A DNA stretch of 64,000 nt from Paracorniculantispora psalliotae (GCA_002796755.1 PHFE01000008.1:1964383-2028382); one strand, 5' to 3'; positions 10,235-21,320 are shown, numbered from the stretch's first letter. The notes: generated from the sequence alone by a model not told the origin. Made by a program: numbers and translations.

Positions 10235-11616
10235 TTATTTCATAATGCGGGTAATCAGACCAGTGGCGACGGTGCGGCCACCCTCACGGATGTTGAAGCG
10301 CTGGCCGAGCTCGATGGCGTTGGGGTTGGTGAGGGTCAGGACCATCTCGACGTTGTCACCAGGCATGACCATCTTGGAGGAAGCGTCCTCGGTGCCTTCG
10401 GGGAAAGTCAGGTCGACAGAGTCATCGGCGGTACGGAGGTAGATCTGGGGGCGGTAGTGCTCGTGGAAACCAGTGTGGCGACCACCCTCCTCCTTGGTGA
10501 GAACGTAAAGAGAGGCGAGGAACTGGCTGTGGGAGGTGACAGAGCCAGGCTTGCAGACGACCATACCACGGCGAATGTCCTCACGGCGGATACCACGGAC
10601 AAGGAGACCAGAGTTGTCACCAGCCTGAGACTGGTCGCAAGACTTCTTGAAAGTCTCAATGTCGGTAACCTTGGTCTTGATGGACTCGCTGCCCTTGCCG
10701 ACAATCTCGATTTCCTCATCACGCTTGAGGACACCACGCTCGACACGGCCAGAAACGACAGTACCACGGCCGGGGATAGAGAAGACATCCTCAACGGACA
10801 TGAGGAAAGGCTTGTCCATCTGGCGCTCAGGGGTGGGGATCCACTCGTCAACAGCCTTGAGAAGCTCGTCGATCTTCTCCTGGCCAATCTCGGGGCGCTG
10901 GTTGTTCATGGCCATGAGAGCAGAGCCCATGATGACGGGGGTGTCGTCTCCCTCGAAGCCGTAGGTGGAAAGAAGCTCACGCATCTCCATCTCGACGAGC
11001 TCCAGCATTTCGGGGTCATCGATGGCATCGACCTTGTTGACAAAGACGACAATTCTCTGGACACCGACCTGACGGGCAAGCAGCAAGTGCTCACGGGTCT
11101 GGGGCATCTGACCATCGGAGGCAGCAACAACGATGATGGCGCCGTCCATGTTGGCGGCACCAGTAATCATGTTCTTGATGTAATCGGCGTGACCGGGGCA
11201 GTCGACGTGGGAGTAGTGGCGGTTGTCGGTCGAGTACTCGATGTGAGCAGTGGAGATGGTGATACCACGCTTGCGCTCCTCGGGGGCCTTGTCGATGGCA
11301 CCATACTCGAGGAAGTTGGCGAGGCCCTTTTCGGCCTGTCGCTTGGTGATGGCGGCGGAGAGGGTGGTCTTGCCGTGATCGACGTGGCCAATGGTACCTA
11401 GGCGCACCAGGTTAGCCGGGAAGGGCGCGCAAAGTAGGCAATTGAAGACTCACCAATGTTGACATGGGGCTTGCTACGGTCGTGGGTAGCATATGTGCGG
11501 TAGGCGTTCAGAATGCTGGCAGCGTTCTGCGTCTTGATGGAGCGAAGGGGGTTCGCAGTGAGGCCGGTACGCGCCGTGCGCATAAACGGCGCGAGGGACC
11601 GGAAAGCGACAGACAT
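10235..11616 (-). CDS. tuf1: Mitochondrial translation elongation factor Tu
   Basis: A 441-residue GTPase that delivers aminoacyl-tRNA to the mitochondrial ribosome. Two exons: 11454-11616 (first) and 10235-11397, with a GTGAGT donor and CCTAG acceptor. The first exon encodes a basic, Ser/Arg-rich mitochondrial targeting peptide (MSVAFRSLAPFMRTARTG) and reaches HVNI. The second continues GTIGHVDHGKTTL. Landmarks are the P-loop at about residues 58-65 (GHVDHGKT), switch II (DCPGHADY), the NKVD guanine-specificity motif, and the EF-Tu domains 2 and 3 up to a GGRTVATGLITRIMK end. Domain order and length match bacterial-type EF-Tu plus a presequence. It is divergent from the PGA2 homologue. Confidence 0.97.
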
Positions 11617-12141
11617 TGTGAAGGATGTGGGTATTAGAAAAGGATAGTAAAGGTACAGAAGAGAAACAACGCGACGGGGGGTGGAAGGGAAGAAGCAGTC
11701 GAGGAATCAGTAGAAAGCTCTCCTGGTGCAGAAATGCGCTCTGAAATTTTTATGAGCTCCAGCGGCGCGCAATTGGCAATTGGCCAGGGGTCAGTGGCAG
11801 GCACTGGCTGCTGAGCCCACTTTGGTGAGCAGAGTCACGTGGAGCGCCAAAACTCGCCCTGTCGAGGATCTATGTGGCATCAGCTTCCCTTGATGAGAAG
11901 GGGAATCATATTACTTTTGCAGCCAGAGAATTTTATTTCACGTTGTGTGCCGTCTGCATCAATTGAAATCTACCGCGGTACACGGAAACGGCACCTGGAG
12001 GTCTGTTGCACACAAATCCCGCTCCTTAGCGCCACCCAGGGAAAAGCTACTCGGCGCCGCCGGAGCTCATCCAAAATCTCCCTCAAATACCGCAGAAAAT
12101 TTTATCCAAATCTTCAACAAAACAATTCATCAACCGTCACA
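11617..12141. promoter_or_regulatory. Bidirectional promoter between tuf1 and pga2, with a TCACGTG box
   Basis: This 525-bp spacer contains TCACGTG at 11835-11841, the same core as the pair upstream of rps29. Its use as a bHLH (Cbf1-like) site is inference. I see no gene inside. Confidence 0.4.
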
Positions 12142-12624
12142 ATGGATCCCCTCATGGAAGACACCAACTCTGAGGCGCCCAGCCTCAACCTGCTCGGCCA
12201 GGCCACGGCCAAGCTGCTCGAGTACGGCAACAACGCCAGCAACAACCTGCAAGACACCTTCACCAGAATGACCATCCACTCATGGCTCCGTCTTGTGGTC
12301 ATTGTCGGAGGATACATGCTCCTGCGCCCCTACGTCGTGAAACTGGGCGTCAAGACTGCGGTATCAAAGCTGGAGGAGCAAGACGAGAAGGAAAAGGCCG
12401 CGGAAAAGGCCGCCGCCATGACCCCCAACGAGCTGAGAGGCGCCAAGAAGCAGCTCGAGGAGCATCTGGACGACGACGCGGCGGACGGCACCGGCGCTGA
12501 CTGGGGTCAGAGAGCCAGAGTGCGCCAGCGCACCCTGCTGAAGGAGATGCTGGAGGCAGAGGAGCAGAGACGGTTGGAGGAGCAGGAAGACGACAATGAC
12601 ATTGCCGAGTATCTGGAAGACTAA
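12142..12624 (+). CDS. pga2: Pga2-family protein trafficking factor
   Basis: A 160-residue, single-exon protein. A hydrophobic segment near residues 47-65 (WLRLVVIVGGYMLLRPYV) is followed by a charged coiled-coil region (EEQDEKEKAAEKAAAM), the family-like block MTPNELRGAKKQ, and an acidic C-terminus ending DIAEYLED. This order matches fungal PGA2 proteins; in yeast Pga2 is an ER/nuclear-envelope membrane protein needed for maturation of Gas1 and Pho8. The ATG at 12142 is preferred over the upstream continuation of the frame because it follows CCGTCACA, a good fungal start context, and gives the family's usual N-terminus. Role in this fungus is inferred by family. Confidence 0.82.
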   Translation: MDPLMEDTNSEAPSLNLLGQATAKLLEYGNNASNNLQDTFTRMTIHSWLRLVVIVGGYMLLRPYVVKLGVKTAVSKLEEQDEKEKAAEKAAAMTPNELRGAKKQLEEHLDDDAADGTGADWGQRARVRQRTLLKEMLEAEEQRRLEEQEDDNDIAEYLED

Positions 12625-13813
12625 ATCCGAGCTCTCACGACTTATCGGCTCCCTGCGTCTCGCTGCAGGGTCGTGGTTCTGTACTATTACGAATGATAGA
12701 CTTGTTTTCTAGCGCTTTATTACATTGGGCTGGGCATGGGTGTTGCACGTCTTGGCAAATGCAGGATGTGTACTATAGCATTGGCAAACGGGCAACTAGT
12801 AATTGCATTTCTGTGGGATTGTGCTTTTCCAAAATCTTGGCATGGGTTTCTCGAGTGGTGACAATATAGTTCATTTTGACTTTGACGGCTACGCCTTATC
12901 GGTAGGGTGTAACGGAAGGCTCCGACCCGCGCGGATCACAGTAGCAAACTTTACCATGACTGGCAAAATGACGTATAGAGAGACACTTACACAAGAGCAA
13001 ACTGCTCGTCATTGATTCCATCGACATTGCCGCTTCACCAACTCGAACATTGCAGGGTAGTTCCACTCGAGCATTCGAGAAACCAGCCGAACAATGGAGT
13101 CTGGCTGACGCCAAGCTTCCAGGCGTTGTGGCAGTGGCGGGGCCGCTGAGGGGCGCCGCTGTCGACAACAGCGCAGATGTTTGGAAGTGAGGGGTCTTGT
13201 ATTTCTGGTCGAGATAGAAGGCAGCAAGAAATGTAGCAAAATATGCAAAATAATTTCAGCCGATAGCTAGAGGCTGTCAAATTTTCTAAAAGCATTTGGA
13301 CAAGTACTACTTGCCCAGACTCTGCCCTCTTCTACACAGCACCGCACAGATGGTGTAGCGCTAGTCGAGCCCTGTGGCCTTGGTGGGAAAGGTGCCCGCC
13401 GGCTCGCTCCCCGTCTCTGTCGATGTCATGCTGTCGCCGCCTTGTTCGCTGCGCCTCAACGTTTCCCACTTGCATGCATCTTGACGACTTGTGACTGTTT
13501 TCCCCTTTCGCGGCCTCCTCTTTTGCTTCATTTCTGTCTTGCCTTCATTTAGCGTTGCGCTGCTCTGTCTGGCGCGCGTCCTTGCTTTCTTCTTGCATTG
13601 CGTCACTGTCGATCGCTGCGAGTCAGCCGTTGGGTCACCGCAAGTCACCATCCACGAGGTGGCAGCCTACCTGCAGCCACACAGTAGCACCGCCGGCTGA
13701 AAAAAAAATCTCCGTCATCACCGCATCGAAAGAGCTCTCGTGCAGGAGCTAGACTGGGCATATTGACTGCCGGTGTCATGCATCAAATACCCGTCGCCAA
13801 GTGATTTTTCGAA
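12625..13813. other. Intergenic region
   Basis: About 1.2 kb between two co-directional genes. No supported gene. The stretch around 13490-13610 is pyrimidine-rich on the + strand and probably belongs to the promoter or leader of the next gene. Confidence 0.45.
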
Positions 13814-16612
13814 ATGGGTGATCCTGTCAATATCCAGAATCTGCTCCAGGCGGGGTACTTCAAGACCTCCCGGAGCAGAAGCAAGTCTCCCGGCTATGAC
13901 CAGCTGGAACAAGACCGAGATGAGCACTACAGCCGTGACGAACGGCTGCCCGATGACTATACCGCCCGATACGAGCAAAAACGACCGAGCCCCGAGCCTA
14001 TCCGTCTGCCACCGCCGTCGTCGCATGCCACATCCACGTCTCGAAGCAAGTCTCCCGGCTATAACCAGCTGCACCAAGACCGAGATGGGCATTACAGCCG
14101 CGCAGAACAGCCTCGCGACGACTATGCAGCCCGATACGAGCAACAACGACGGAGCCCCGAGCCCATCCGTCTGCCACCACCATCGTCGCATGCGAGATCC
14201 ACGTCTCGCAGCAAGCCTGCGCCTCCACGGCCTACCGTTGACGATGAGGATAGCATCGCTAAAAAGGAGCACGGTTACATAAAAACTCCCAACCCTGAGG
14301 AAGAGGCAGCCTCCAGAGGTGATCTCGACCAAGCTCAGACGATTATGGGCGTCCATGAGTTCAACCCCGAGAGACGTTTCGTTATTCTGGACGACGACCC
14401 CGCGTCTTCTACAAGCGACGACAAGACGGACTCTGCTGAAGAAAAGGCTGAAACTAGACCCAAATCGACTGATAGCTCGAAACCATCTTCTCGTCCAGAC
14501 GCTTCAAGCCAACACCATCGACGTGCTCCGAGCGCTGGCATCAATCCAGCGCCGCCGACCGGCCGAAGACGGAGCAGACAGGACTTGCCCGTTCTAGAAA
14601 CCGAATTCAGTGACCGTCGACTGCCAGAACACCATAGGAGCCGGTCTGCTGTGAATGGCCCACGCCCAGACTACTTTAACCCCTCGCGACCGCCCCGACC
14701 CTATGGAGAGCAGCTTCTGTCGCCCGAAATCATGAAGCAAAGCTCTCGCGGCAGAGAGGAAAGCTACTATGGCGGGGAGTACAGAGATAAACCTAGGGAG
14801 AGACGATATTCACGAATCAGCCCAGAGCACTCCACAAGACGGTCCGATACAGTTCCAGAGCCCCGTGCAACTGGGCGCACCAATTCAATTGACCGGGGGA
14901 GTGAACGCCGCCAGCGTGAATATTATCCAAGCTCATCTCGCGAAAATACTGCCTCCAGACCACCTCAACAATCTTCGAGAGACTCGGCAAGATCGTCTGC
15001 ACATGCGTCACGCGAACACAGCCGCTCCAAGGATGACTATCCAAAGACATCACTTCCCCAAGCCGGTTCCCAGAAGCCTCTAGTCGTACAAGAAGATCGA
15101 CCTTTGGACATTCCGAGAGCTCCGGATGCTCAAAAGAACATTGATACCCCACCGCCTAGATCAAGCACGATTCCCCTGGAAAAGGGACCGTCGCGGACGA
15201 GTACAATGCCTGTTTTTCCTGCAGAGAAGCCTCCACTGCTCCGACCGTCCGCGACCATCAACCTGGCCAAGGAATCTCAGCATCCAGTTCAGTCTTCACT
15301 TCCCTATCCCGAAGAAGACGGGTTTAATATCGATCCTCTCTCCCCGCCTCATAACACAAACCGCTTTTCGAACGGCCACATTCCGGCCATCAACATGCCA
15401 ACGCTGCCGCCAGAGTCCAAGGCTGAACTCCCGGCCAGACCGAGGCCCGCAGATGCATCTGCTTCTCAAAATGACTCGCCCGCACCTGAAGGGAAGGAGT
15501 GGAAGCCGCCCAACTTCGACCCAGAAAAGGATGGCGTGAAACTTGATCGACCTGTTGGGACCTATCGAAGATATTCGGAGAACAAAAACGAACCAGCATC
15601 TGATCGTCTCCCCAACTGTCCTCGAATGAAGCCGGTTGTTGGAAAAGTTGACTGGCTCACGTTGCCCAGAACAGATTTCAATATTTGTCCCGACTGCTAC
15701 GGCCAAGTTTTCTCCAACTCGGATTACCGAACCGATTTTCACCCGGTCTTGCGTCCGACCGTGGATGCCATTGCCTGCGACTTTGGTTCCTCTCCCTGGT
15801 ATAGAATTGCATGGTTGCTTGTTTTAAAGAAGAAGGATACCGATTTGCAGGTCTTTCACGACATTGCAGCCATATCTTCCGCTGCTCGTGGCCAGCGCTG
15901 CCCTGGAGATCGAAAGACGACGAGAGACTGGTATACTGTCAAAGATCCCTACACGAAACGGCCGGTACCAGAATTTACAGTCTGCTACCAATGCGCCAAA
16001 ACCGTCGAGGCGCTTCTGCCTACCCTAAACGGCGTTTTCGTACCTTTGGATCCGAGATCTAGCCCTGTTCGAGGCAACTGTGCACTGCACTTTACGCCCG
16101 ATCGTACAGACTTTGTGCTGTACTTTGACGCCTTTGAGACTACAGCAGACAAGGCCGAAAGCTCCAAGAAGAGCCCCGATCTGGGATACCTGGCGCAAAA
16201 GGTCGAGCGTCTCAGCGTGCACAACGCCTGCCGGGAAGACAAGCCCATCACAGACGGGTACTGGCATTTCATGCAGTTCCTGCCCCATTTTACCGTGTGC
16301 GCCGACTGCTTCGAAGATGTCGTACAGCCGCGCCTGTCCGACGAAAACGTCATTGCGCGCAACTTTTACATTAAGCCGCAAAAGATTGCCCAGGCGACCT
16401 GCCAGTTGTACTCGCCCCGCATGCGCGACGTGTTTAAGCGAGCGTGCCGCCGCAACGACCCGAAGTATCTGGAGAGCAAGGTCCGGGAGCGTCTGGACAT
16501 TGAGGCCAGCATCAAGAGCAAGCTGGCGAAGCTGGACAGGGAAGGGCAGAGGGATACGCGCACGGACAAGCAGATTGACGACTTGATTGAGGAGTGGAAG
16601 GAGTGGGAGTGA
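13814..16612 (+). CDS. Conserved fungal protein of unknown function: disordered Ser/Arg/Pro-rich N-terminus, three-CxxC C-terminus
   Basis: Single exon, 932 residues. The first 600 residues are low-complexity and rich in Ser, Arg, Pro and charged residues. They begin with two copies of a 55-residue unit (each with SKSPGY, then a QDRD block, then SPEPIRLPPPSSHA). The last 330 residues look folded and carry three spaced modules of the form F-x-hydrophobic-C-x2-C: NICPDC near residue 624, TVCYQC near 723 and TVCADC near 829, plus several further single cysteines. This suggests zinc or another structural use of cysteines. The end is a charged helix (LIEEWKEWE). The C-terminal part resembles proteins annotated only as hypothetical in other ascomycetes. 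I assign no function. RS-like composition alone does not make it a splicing factor. Confidence 0.8.
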   Translation: MGDPVNIQNLLQAGYFKTSRSRSKSPGYDQLEQDRDEHYSRDERLPDDYTARYEQKRPSPEPIRLPPPSSHATSTSRSKSPGYNQLHQDRDGHYSRAEQPRDDYAARYEQQRRSPEPIRLPPPSSHARSTSRSKPAPPRPTVDDEDSIAKKEHGYIKTPNPEEEAASRGDLDQAQTIMGVHEFNPERRFVILDDDPASSTSDDKTDSAEEKAETRPKSTDSSKPSSRPDASSQHHRRAPSAGINPAPPTGRRRSRQDLPVLETEFSDRRLPEHHRSRSAVNGPRPDYFNPSRPPRPYGEQLLSPEIMKQSSRGREESYYGGEYRDKPRERRYSRISPEHSTRRSDTVPEPRATGRTNSIDRGSERRQREYYPSSSRENTASRPPQQSSRDSARSSAHASREHSRSKDDYPKTSLPQAGSQKPLVVQEDRPLDIPRAPDAQKNIDTPPPRSSTIPLEKGPSRTSTMPVFPAEKPPLLRPSATINLAKESQHPVQSSLPYPEEDGFNIDPLSPPHNTNRFSNGHIPAINMPTLPPESKAELPARPRPADASASQNDSPAPEGKEWKPPNFDPEKDGVKLDRPVGTYRRYSENKNEPASDRLPNCPRMKPVVGKVDWLTLPRTDFNICPDCYGQVFSNSDYRTDFHPVLRPTVDAIACDFGSSPWYRIAWLLVLKKKDTDLQVFHDIAAISSAARGQRCPGDRKTTRDWYTVKDPYTKRPVPEFTVCYQCAKTVEALLPTLNGVFVPLDPRSSPVRGNCALHFTPDRTDFVLYFDAFETTADKAESSKKSPDLGYLAQKVERLSVHNACREDKPITDGYWHFMQFLPHFTVCADCFEDVVQPRLSDENVIARNFYIKPQKIAQATCQLYSPRMRDVFKRACRRNDPKYLESKVRERLDIEASIKSKLAKLDREGQRDTRTDKQIDDLIEEWKEWE
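13865..14215 (+). repeat. In-frame tandem duplication, 165-bp unit, two copies
   Basis: The coding sequence repeats with a 165-nt period (for example GCAAGTCTCCCGGCTAT at 13881 and again at 14046), giving two 55-residue copies in the N-terminus of the neighbouring protein. The copies differ at scattered sites, so the duplication is not brand new. Outer edges are approximate. Confidence 0.85.
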
Positions 16613-17005
16613 AAGAATGAGCCAAAAATGTATAATCACGAATTATGATGAGCATGGCATTGCGATTTACATGTAGACTACGCTATTTTTTTGCATAAGA
16701 TTTATTCAAGCCGACGTTGACTGTTCCAGTCTCTATTTCAAGATGAGTGCTTCCGAGTTGGGCTGGATGAAAAAGCTGTGTCATCCCAAGTGGTGTAGCC
16801 AGCGACCGTTGGTAGGCGGCGACAATTGAGCAGCGTACAACATACCATATAAAAAAAATTCAAGAGCAATTCAGAATCGACATTTATACGCGATACTATT
16901 ATAATACTATGCTTAAGTGGTAATTTAAGTTATACGGCACTGCTGAGGGATGAGTGCTGAGTAATTACTGCGGGGCCCGAGTATTTAGGTGCTGAGCTCG
17001 AGCAC
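16613..17005. other. Intergenic region, AT-rich
   Basis: A 393-bp spacer between two co-directional genes, with TATA- and ATAAT-rich tracts at 16850-16935. I see no gene in it. Confidence 0.45.
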
Positions 17006-18328
17006 ATGCCAAGTGTTACAACAGCACCCAAGGAAACTCTCGTCAAGACAATGCCCCCGGCTGAGGCTGCGCCGGCTTCGCTGCTGACCCTGCCATGGGA
17101 GATTCGCAGCGCCATCCTCCTCAAGGTCTTGACGCGCCAGCGCCGACGCGAGCCCGCCTTTGACAAGAAATTCATGCAGCAGCGCATGCACCTGAGAAAC
17201 TGCTTCGACGAGAGAAACCCCAAGGCCACCAACATTTACATTGAAAAGCCCGGATCATGGCCGCTCGCTCAGTCAGCCAAGGCCTTGCAGGCTACAAACC
17301 GGCAGCTACGCGAGGACGTCACGCTTTTAATCGACAAGACGCTCAAGACGGGCAAGGTCAAGGCCCCCTTTGTCCTCGACATCATGGTCGTCAAGGATGT
17401 AGGCGTGTTCCCAACTTGGCTGTGCTTCCCGTACAAGACGAAGCGCATTCTACAGTTGCGCGTCAACGTGCGCATCATACGACCTGATGCCAAGGCCTCG
17501 CCGCTTGAATGGGTAGAATTGGCGCGCTTTCCGGAAGAACGTTCAGGATACAACGAGCTCGAGACGTCCACGTTTTGGAGCTTCTATGCGGCCCTGGCCT
17601 TAATCTCACTAAGCCGTCTCCGTTATAAGCCAGCAGTAGTCGATAAGACTACTAGCATTAACTCTGCAAAGACACCGATAGCTGAAGCCAAAGTCAGCCC
17701 AGCAATAGGAAGCAAACCGGGGAACAGAAGTAGCGCCATGGATGCCTACCTGGTACCGATAGAGGCGACGCCGTACGTCGTAGACCAGCTGCTTCTCAAC
17801 TTCAAGCCAGTCGAGGATAGGTCAACGGCAAGACCCACTGTTTACGGCGTATATGACAATTCAAGAGATGGCCCGTTCCACAAGGAAGGATACGTGCAGT
17901 TTGGCCGTGATGTATTCTATGATATCGAGTACCCTGCGCAGCCTCAAATGGAGAGAGAAGCGTTTGGGCGGGTTTTAGGCGGACAGCTACTTACCCACGT
18001 AAGGGACTCTCTCAGGAGAATTACAGACTACCGAATCGTGGACGATGAGCTGGCTTTATATCAGTACGCGCTGGCGAATAGCGCGGGCGAGGTGACGTAT
18101 TCCATGCCCGATGGGGATGGCGGGTGCTTCATGTCCAAGAATACCGACAGCTGGATTTCAGAATTCGAGCACGACGTCGACTGGCGGACAATCAACATCA
18201 CCAAGGCAATAGCCGAAGAAAAGGCGAGTAAATACCCGTCTCAGGGCTACATTGACGTGTTGCAGCTAGCCAAGCGGAGGAGAGCCTTGGGCTGGCAGGC
18301 TCAATTTGACGAGCCCTCTGTGAAATAA
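17006..18328 (+). CDS. Fungal F-box/2EXR-like hypothetical protein
   Basis: Single exon, 440 residues. The N-terminal block LLTLPWEIRSAILLKVL, followed about 70 residues later by ALQATNRQLREDV, has the layout of the fungal F-box-like and 2EXR protein families, where the first motif forms the F-box-type helix and the second is a common accessory motif. The remainder shows alternating strands and helices without catalytic signatures. If it is an F-box protein it would recruit substrates to an SCF ubiquitin ligase, but I cannot confirm Skp1-binding residues. Codon use looks normal and there is no disabling change. The next gene lies 740 bp away on the other strand. Confidence 0.7.
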   Translation: MPSVTTAPKETLVKTMPPAEAAPASLLTLPWEIRSAILLKVLTRQRRREPAFDKKFMQQRMHLRNCFDERNPKATNIYIEKPGSWPLAQSAKALQATNRQLREDVTLLIDKTLKTGKVKAPFVLDIMVVKDVGVFPTWLCFPYKTKRILQLRVNVRIIRPDAKASPLEWVELARFPEERSGYNELETSTFWSFYAALALISLSRLRYKPAVVDKTTSINSAKTPIAEAKVSPAIGSKPGNRSSAMDAYLVPIEATPYVVDQLLLNFKPVEDRSTARPTVYGVYDNSRDGPFHKEGYVQFGRDVFYDIEYPAQPQMEREAFGRVLGGQLLTHVRDSLRRITDYRIVDDELALYQYALANSAGEVTYSMPDGDGGCFMSKNTDSWISEFEHDVDWRTINITKAIAEEKASKYPSQGYIDVLQLAKRRRALGWQAQFDEPSVK

Positions 18329-19069
18329 GCAGACGCTCGGATTCCTCTAGGTTTCGCGTGCGCGCTAATGTGAGAGGCAATAGTTTCTGAAGCGGATTCA
18401 TGGCTGTCGATAGCAACAAAGAAGCCGAATCTGTGGAGGCGGTGTGATAGTTAAGCAGAAGAAAGGTGCGCGAGAGTAGCGTGGCCCAGCCAGGAAATTT
18501 AAATGGCTGTGCTGCATAGGGGTATCACCTGAGTAAGCGAGGAAGGAGAGAGGTAGGAATTTTTTTTTCGACTTACGTGTCTATTCAAATGCACTTGTTT
18601 TACGCGCCGACGGCTGAGAAAGCATTGCATGATGGAGGGGGTGTGTATCGGGGGTCCGGCGCGTACGTTCAACGCCGGCACCGGCGCGGTGGCAGTTGGG
18701 CCGGCCGGTGCACCGTTCAATACGGACTGGGCGACCGGCGCCCGGTTGGCGCACCTCCAAAAATGGAGGCACACTACGCTGACTTCAGAGTCCACGGAGT
18801 CATTTTTTGGGCTTCAACCGACCGTGGGGAAGAGCTAGACGGGATCCCGAATTCTCTACTACCTATGGTCGTATGTATCAGTTTCTTACGCAAATCAACT
18901 TATATCTAAAACACTGTTGGCTAAGTCTTCTTACACAAGGTCTAAGATCATATGCAGAGAGTTTCACTGGGAACGCAAGATTGGCTGTTCAAACTAAAAA
19001 AGCGTCTAACCTTTTCCTTTTTTCCCATTTTTCTTCCGTAGTCTCTCATCCTCAAGCCCCTTCAGTAAT
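18329..19069. other. Intergenic region with a 17-nt sequence shared with the 29.17-kb gap edge
   Basis: No gene is supported. Positions 18837-18853 (AGACGGGATCCCGAATT) recur exactly at 29160-29176. A short GC-rich, locally symmetrical patch (GCCGGCACCGGCGC and GGCCGGCCGG) lies at about 18670-18715. Confidence 0.4.
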
Positions 19070-20380
19070 TCAACGATTGACAATGTTGTAGGACGCGATG
19101 GCGAGCAGAGCGGTATTTCCCAGCCCAAAAAAAGACAGAACTATCAGAGGCTTGATGTATAGCATAATATTTATGCCGGCATATTCCAGCCCAAGTATGA
19201 TGCTGCAAACAAAGAGCAGAGAGTTTGTCGAAAGCAAGACCTCGTTTCGAGCCCAGCGAATTACCTCCCGCCCACGAAATATCGTTGGAATATGAGCGTC
19301 TAGCATCACGCGACTTATTAACAGCAGCGCTACAAAAGTGCGAGGTGTAATGACCAGGCTCGGTGTGATTAATATCGGTGTCAAGCCCCAGTGGAGGCAG
19401 ATCGTGGCGAAGAATGGGGGCGAGCAGAGGATGAGATATCGTGCGGTTCGTTCCGACTTTACCAAAGCGAGGAATGCAGACTGCATGGCCAGATAAAAGA
19501 TGAGTTACACATTCTTGCATTTATTTGCCAGTTTTCTTTCACGTACCTCGAACAGTATGTGTCCAATCGGAACCAGGGGAGACCATGGTGGGCGTAGTAC
19601 TTTGGTCAGCGCGAGTCCAAAGCTCGTAATCGCTGATGCATGAAGCAGAGCTCGTGCCCATGACGTCTCAACGCGCCCCACGACTTTACTATACTCGTTC
19701 AGAGATTTCTTTTGATGAGACACGCCCTCTTTGTATAGCTTTTCCTCAAAGGCGTCCAACACAAGCCCGAAGAGGAGGTAGAGTATCGTCGCCACCGCCA
19801 CGATTGCAACGCACTGTTTCGCGGCAAACGAATATGCGGGCAGAAAGGGGATGCATGAGAACAGACAAGACAACAACATCATCCGCTGCGACACAGCATA
19901 GTGAAAGCGCCGGATCAGTTGACGGTTGAAGGTGAACACAATGGCAATGGCGTCAATACCGACGAGGACACTAAGAGTGAACCAGACGTCGACGCATAAT
20001 TTGCTAGACATAGTAGTTGCAAATTCAGATGGTTGTCTTTGCGGTTCGGAATATGTCGAATTGGACATTCGCTCAGGAGCTTCCCGAGTGTATGCATGCT
20101 GCCACGAACGCGGATCCATCTTGAGGTCGGTTAAGGAGGTGACAATGGGCAGCCACAGCACGAATTGGATCATGCTGGCAGTCTCAATGAGCCAGAACAA
20201 TCGTGTTGTTGGATTTCGAAGACTGAAAAAGGCAAAGGAGCTACCAGGAGGTCGCGCCCCATCTTCCGGTCGTCGCTCTACTCGTTTGAGCCCCAAAGTT
20301 AGCTGTGTGGGAGCCGACGAAGTAATACTTGCGACTCAGCGAAACATACCTCCTTGGTGGCTGAGTTTGTCCATGGACAT
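19070..20380 (-). CDS. Polytopic membrane protein of unknown function
   Basis: Three exons: 20350-20380 (first), 19547-20277 and 19070-19480. The result is 390 residues with about nine or ten hydrophobic segments (for example LCVDVWFTLSVLVGIDAI, AIVAVATILYLLFGLVLDA, TNSLLFVCSIILGLEYAG). The second intron (GTACGT donor, ATGCAG acceptor) keeps frame exactly. The first is less sure: a GTATGT donor at 20349 pairs with a CTAAC branch and TAG acceptor to give a start at 20380, MSMDKLSHQGERRPEDG. I recognise no transporter or enzyme motif; few charged residues lie within the helices. It is divergent from the SDR gene and about 2 kb from the arylsulfotransferase, so it could be an integral-membrane enzyme or an exporter in that small group. 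This is inference from position only. Confidence 0.72.
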
Positions 20381-21320
20381 GAATAGTAAGGAATCTGGAT
20401 TTTTCTTGTAAAGCCTGCGTAAGTCAGACTTGTAGAAGCCACAGTGTTGAATCGAGGTTACATGTAGAGATCGACAGTTGGACGAACTTGCATTTGCGAA
20501 CAAAATTATAAATAACTGCAAGCAATCTTAACTCGGATCATCCAGCCACCATCAAAAGCAAAGCACAACTAATTTCAAATATATGGTGGAGCTGCACCGA
20601 AGTTCGCCGACGGCCAGCTTCCCGCAACTCGTCTGTCTCGGCACGCCATATTTGCAAAGAGTCCACCACACCCCGTTCCCGAGACTCTCGAATCGGGTCG
20701 ATGTCAATCGCATAGCCAATCGCGCGCGAGGCAGGCCAAAATTACATCTGTCCCCTGCAGCCAGCCTCCCGAGTCAGAATAGCGACCACCCTATGAAATG
20801 TGCCACAATACAGCTATCACACTCATACGGGACCGCGCCGCAGCATGGATTGCAAAGGCGTCGAGTTGGCGCGGGAGTAAAAAAAAAAAAAAATCAATTC
20901 GGCAAGAGAAACATCAGCAATTTGCTTTTGGTGCCGATCTCAACAAGCAATATTACGTCACATGATGAGTGCAAAGCGCGCTTCGTTGAAACTATGCAAG
21001 ACATGTACCAGGGCTGGACGGAAGTGGCTTCGTGCATCTTTTACCCAAGTGGCATGGCGTGTCTCAGTCGGCTTATGGGTATGTAATTTATATTTTTTGG
21101 ACTACCACTATATTCCTTTTCTCTGACGTCAAAATGCGTTTGTTATCATCTGCCCAGCTTGCTGCAATTTTTGCTCGCTGACAGGCGAAAGTGGTTACTT
21201 GGCCCAGGACAATCAACAGCGCGCCCCATCATTCCTCGCACCGATCAACTTGCTGCCAAACTGATCTTTTTTATCATCTTATGCAAAACCGTTTCGAAGT
21301 ATCACTCAAAGCCGCTCGCA
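20381..21320. promoter_or_regulatory. Shared upstream region of the membrane-protein and SDR genes
   Basis: A 940-bp divergent spacer. It has a poly-A run at 20880-20893 and pyrimidine-rich leaders near both starts. An open frame of 167 codons at 20583-21086 has no recognisable domain and composition unlike the neighbouring genes; I treat it as chance. Confidence 0.4.

Noticed and set aside
9992..11401. A 469-codon plus-strand frame opposite mitochondrial EF-Tu
   Set aside because: It is the antisense of the conserved EF-Tu coding strand. Its Asp/Val/Gly/Leu-rich composition results from the codon bias of the real gene.
13890..14220. The SKSPGY repeats looked at first like CRISPR-type or minisatellite repeats
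   Set aside because: There are only two 165-bp copies, in frame within one open gene, with no spacer structure.
20583..21086. A 167-codon plus-strand frame upstream of the SDR
   Set aside because: Composition is unlike the neighbours, it includes a Lys run from poly-A, and no homology is seen. It is treated as promoter or leader DNA.
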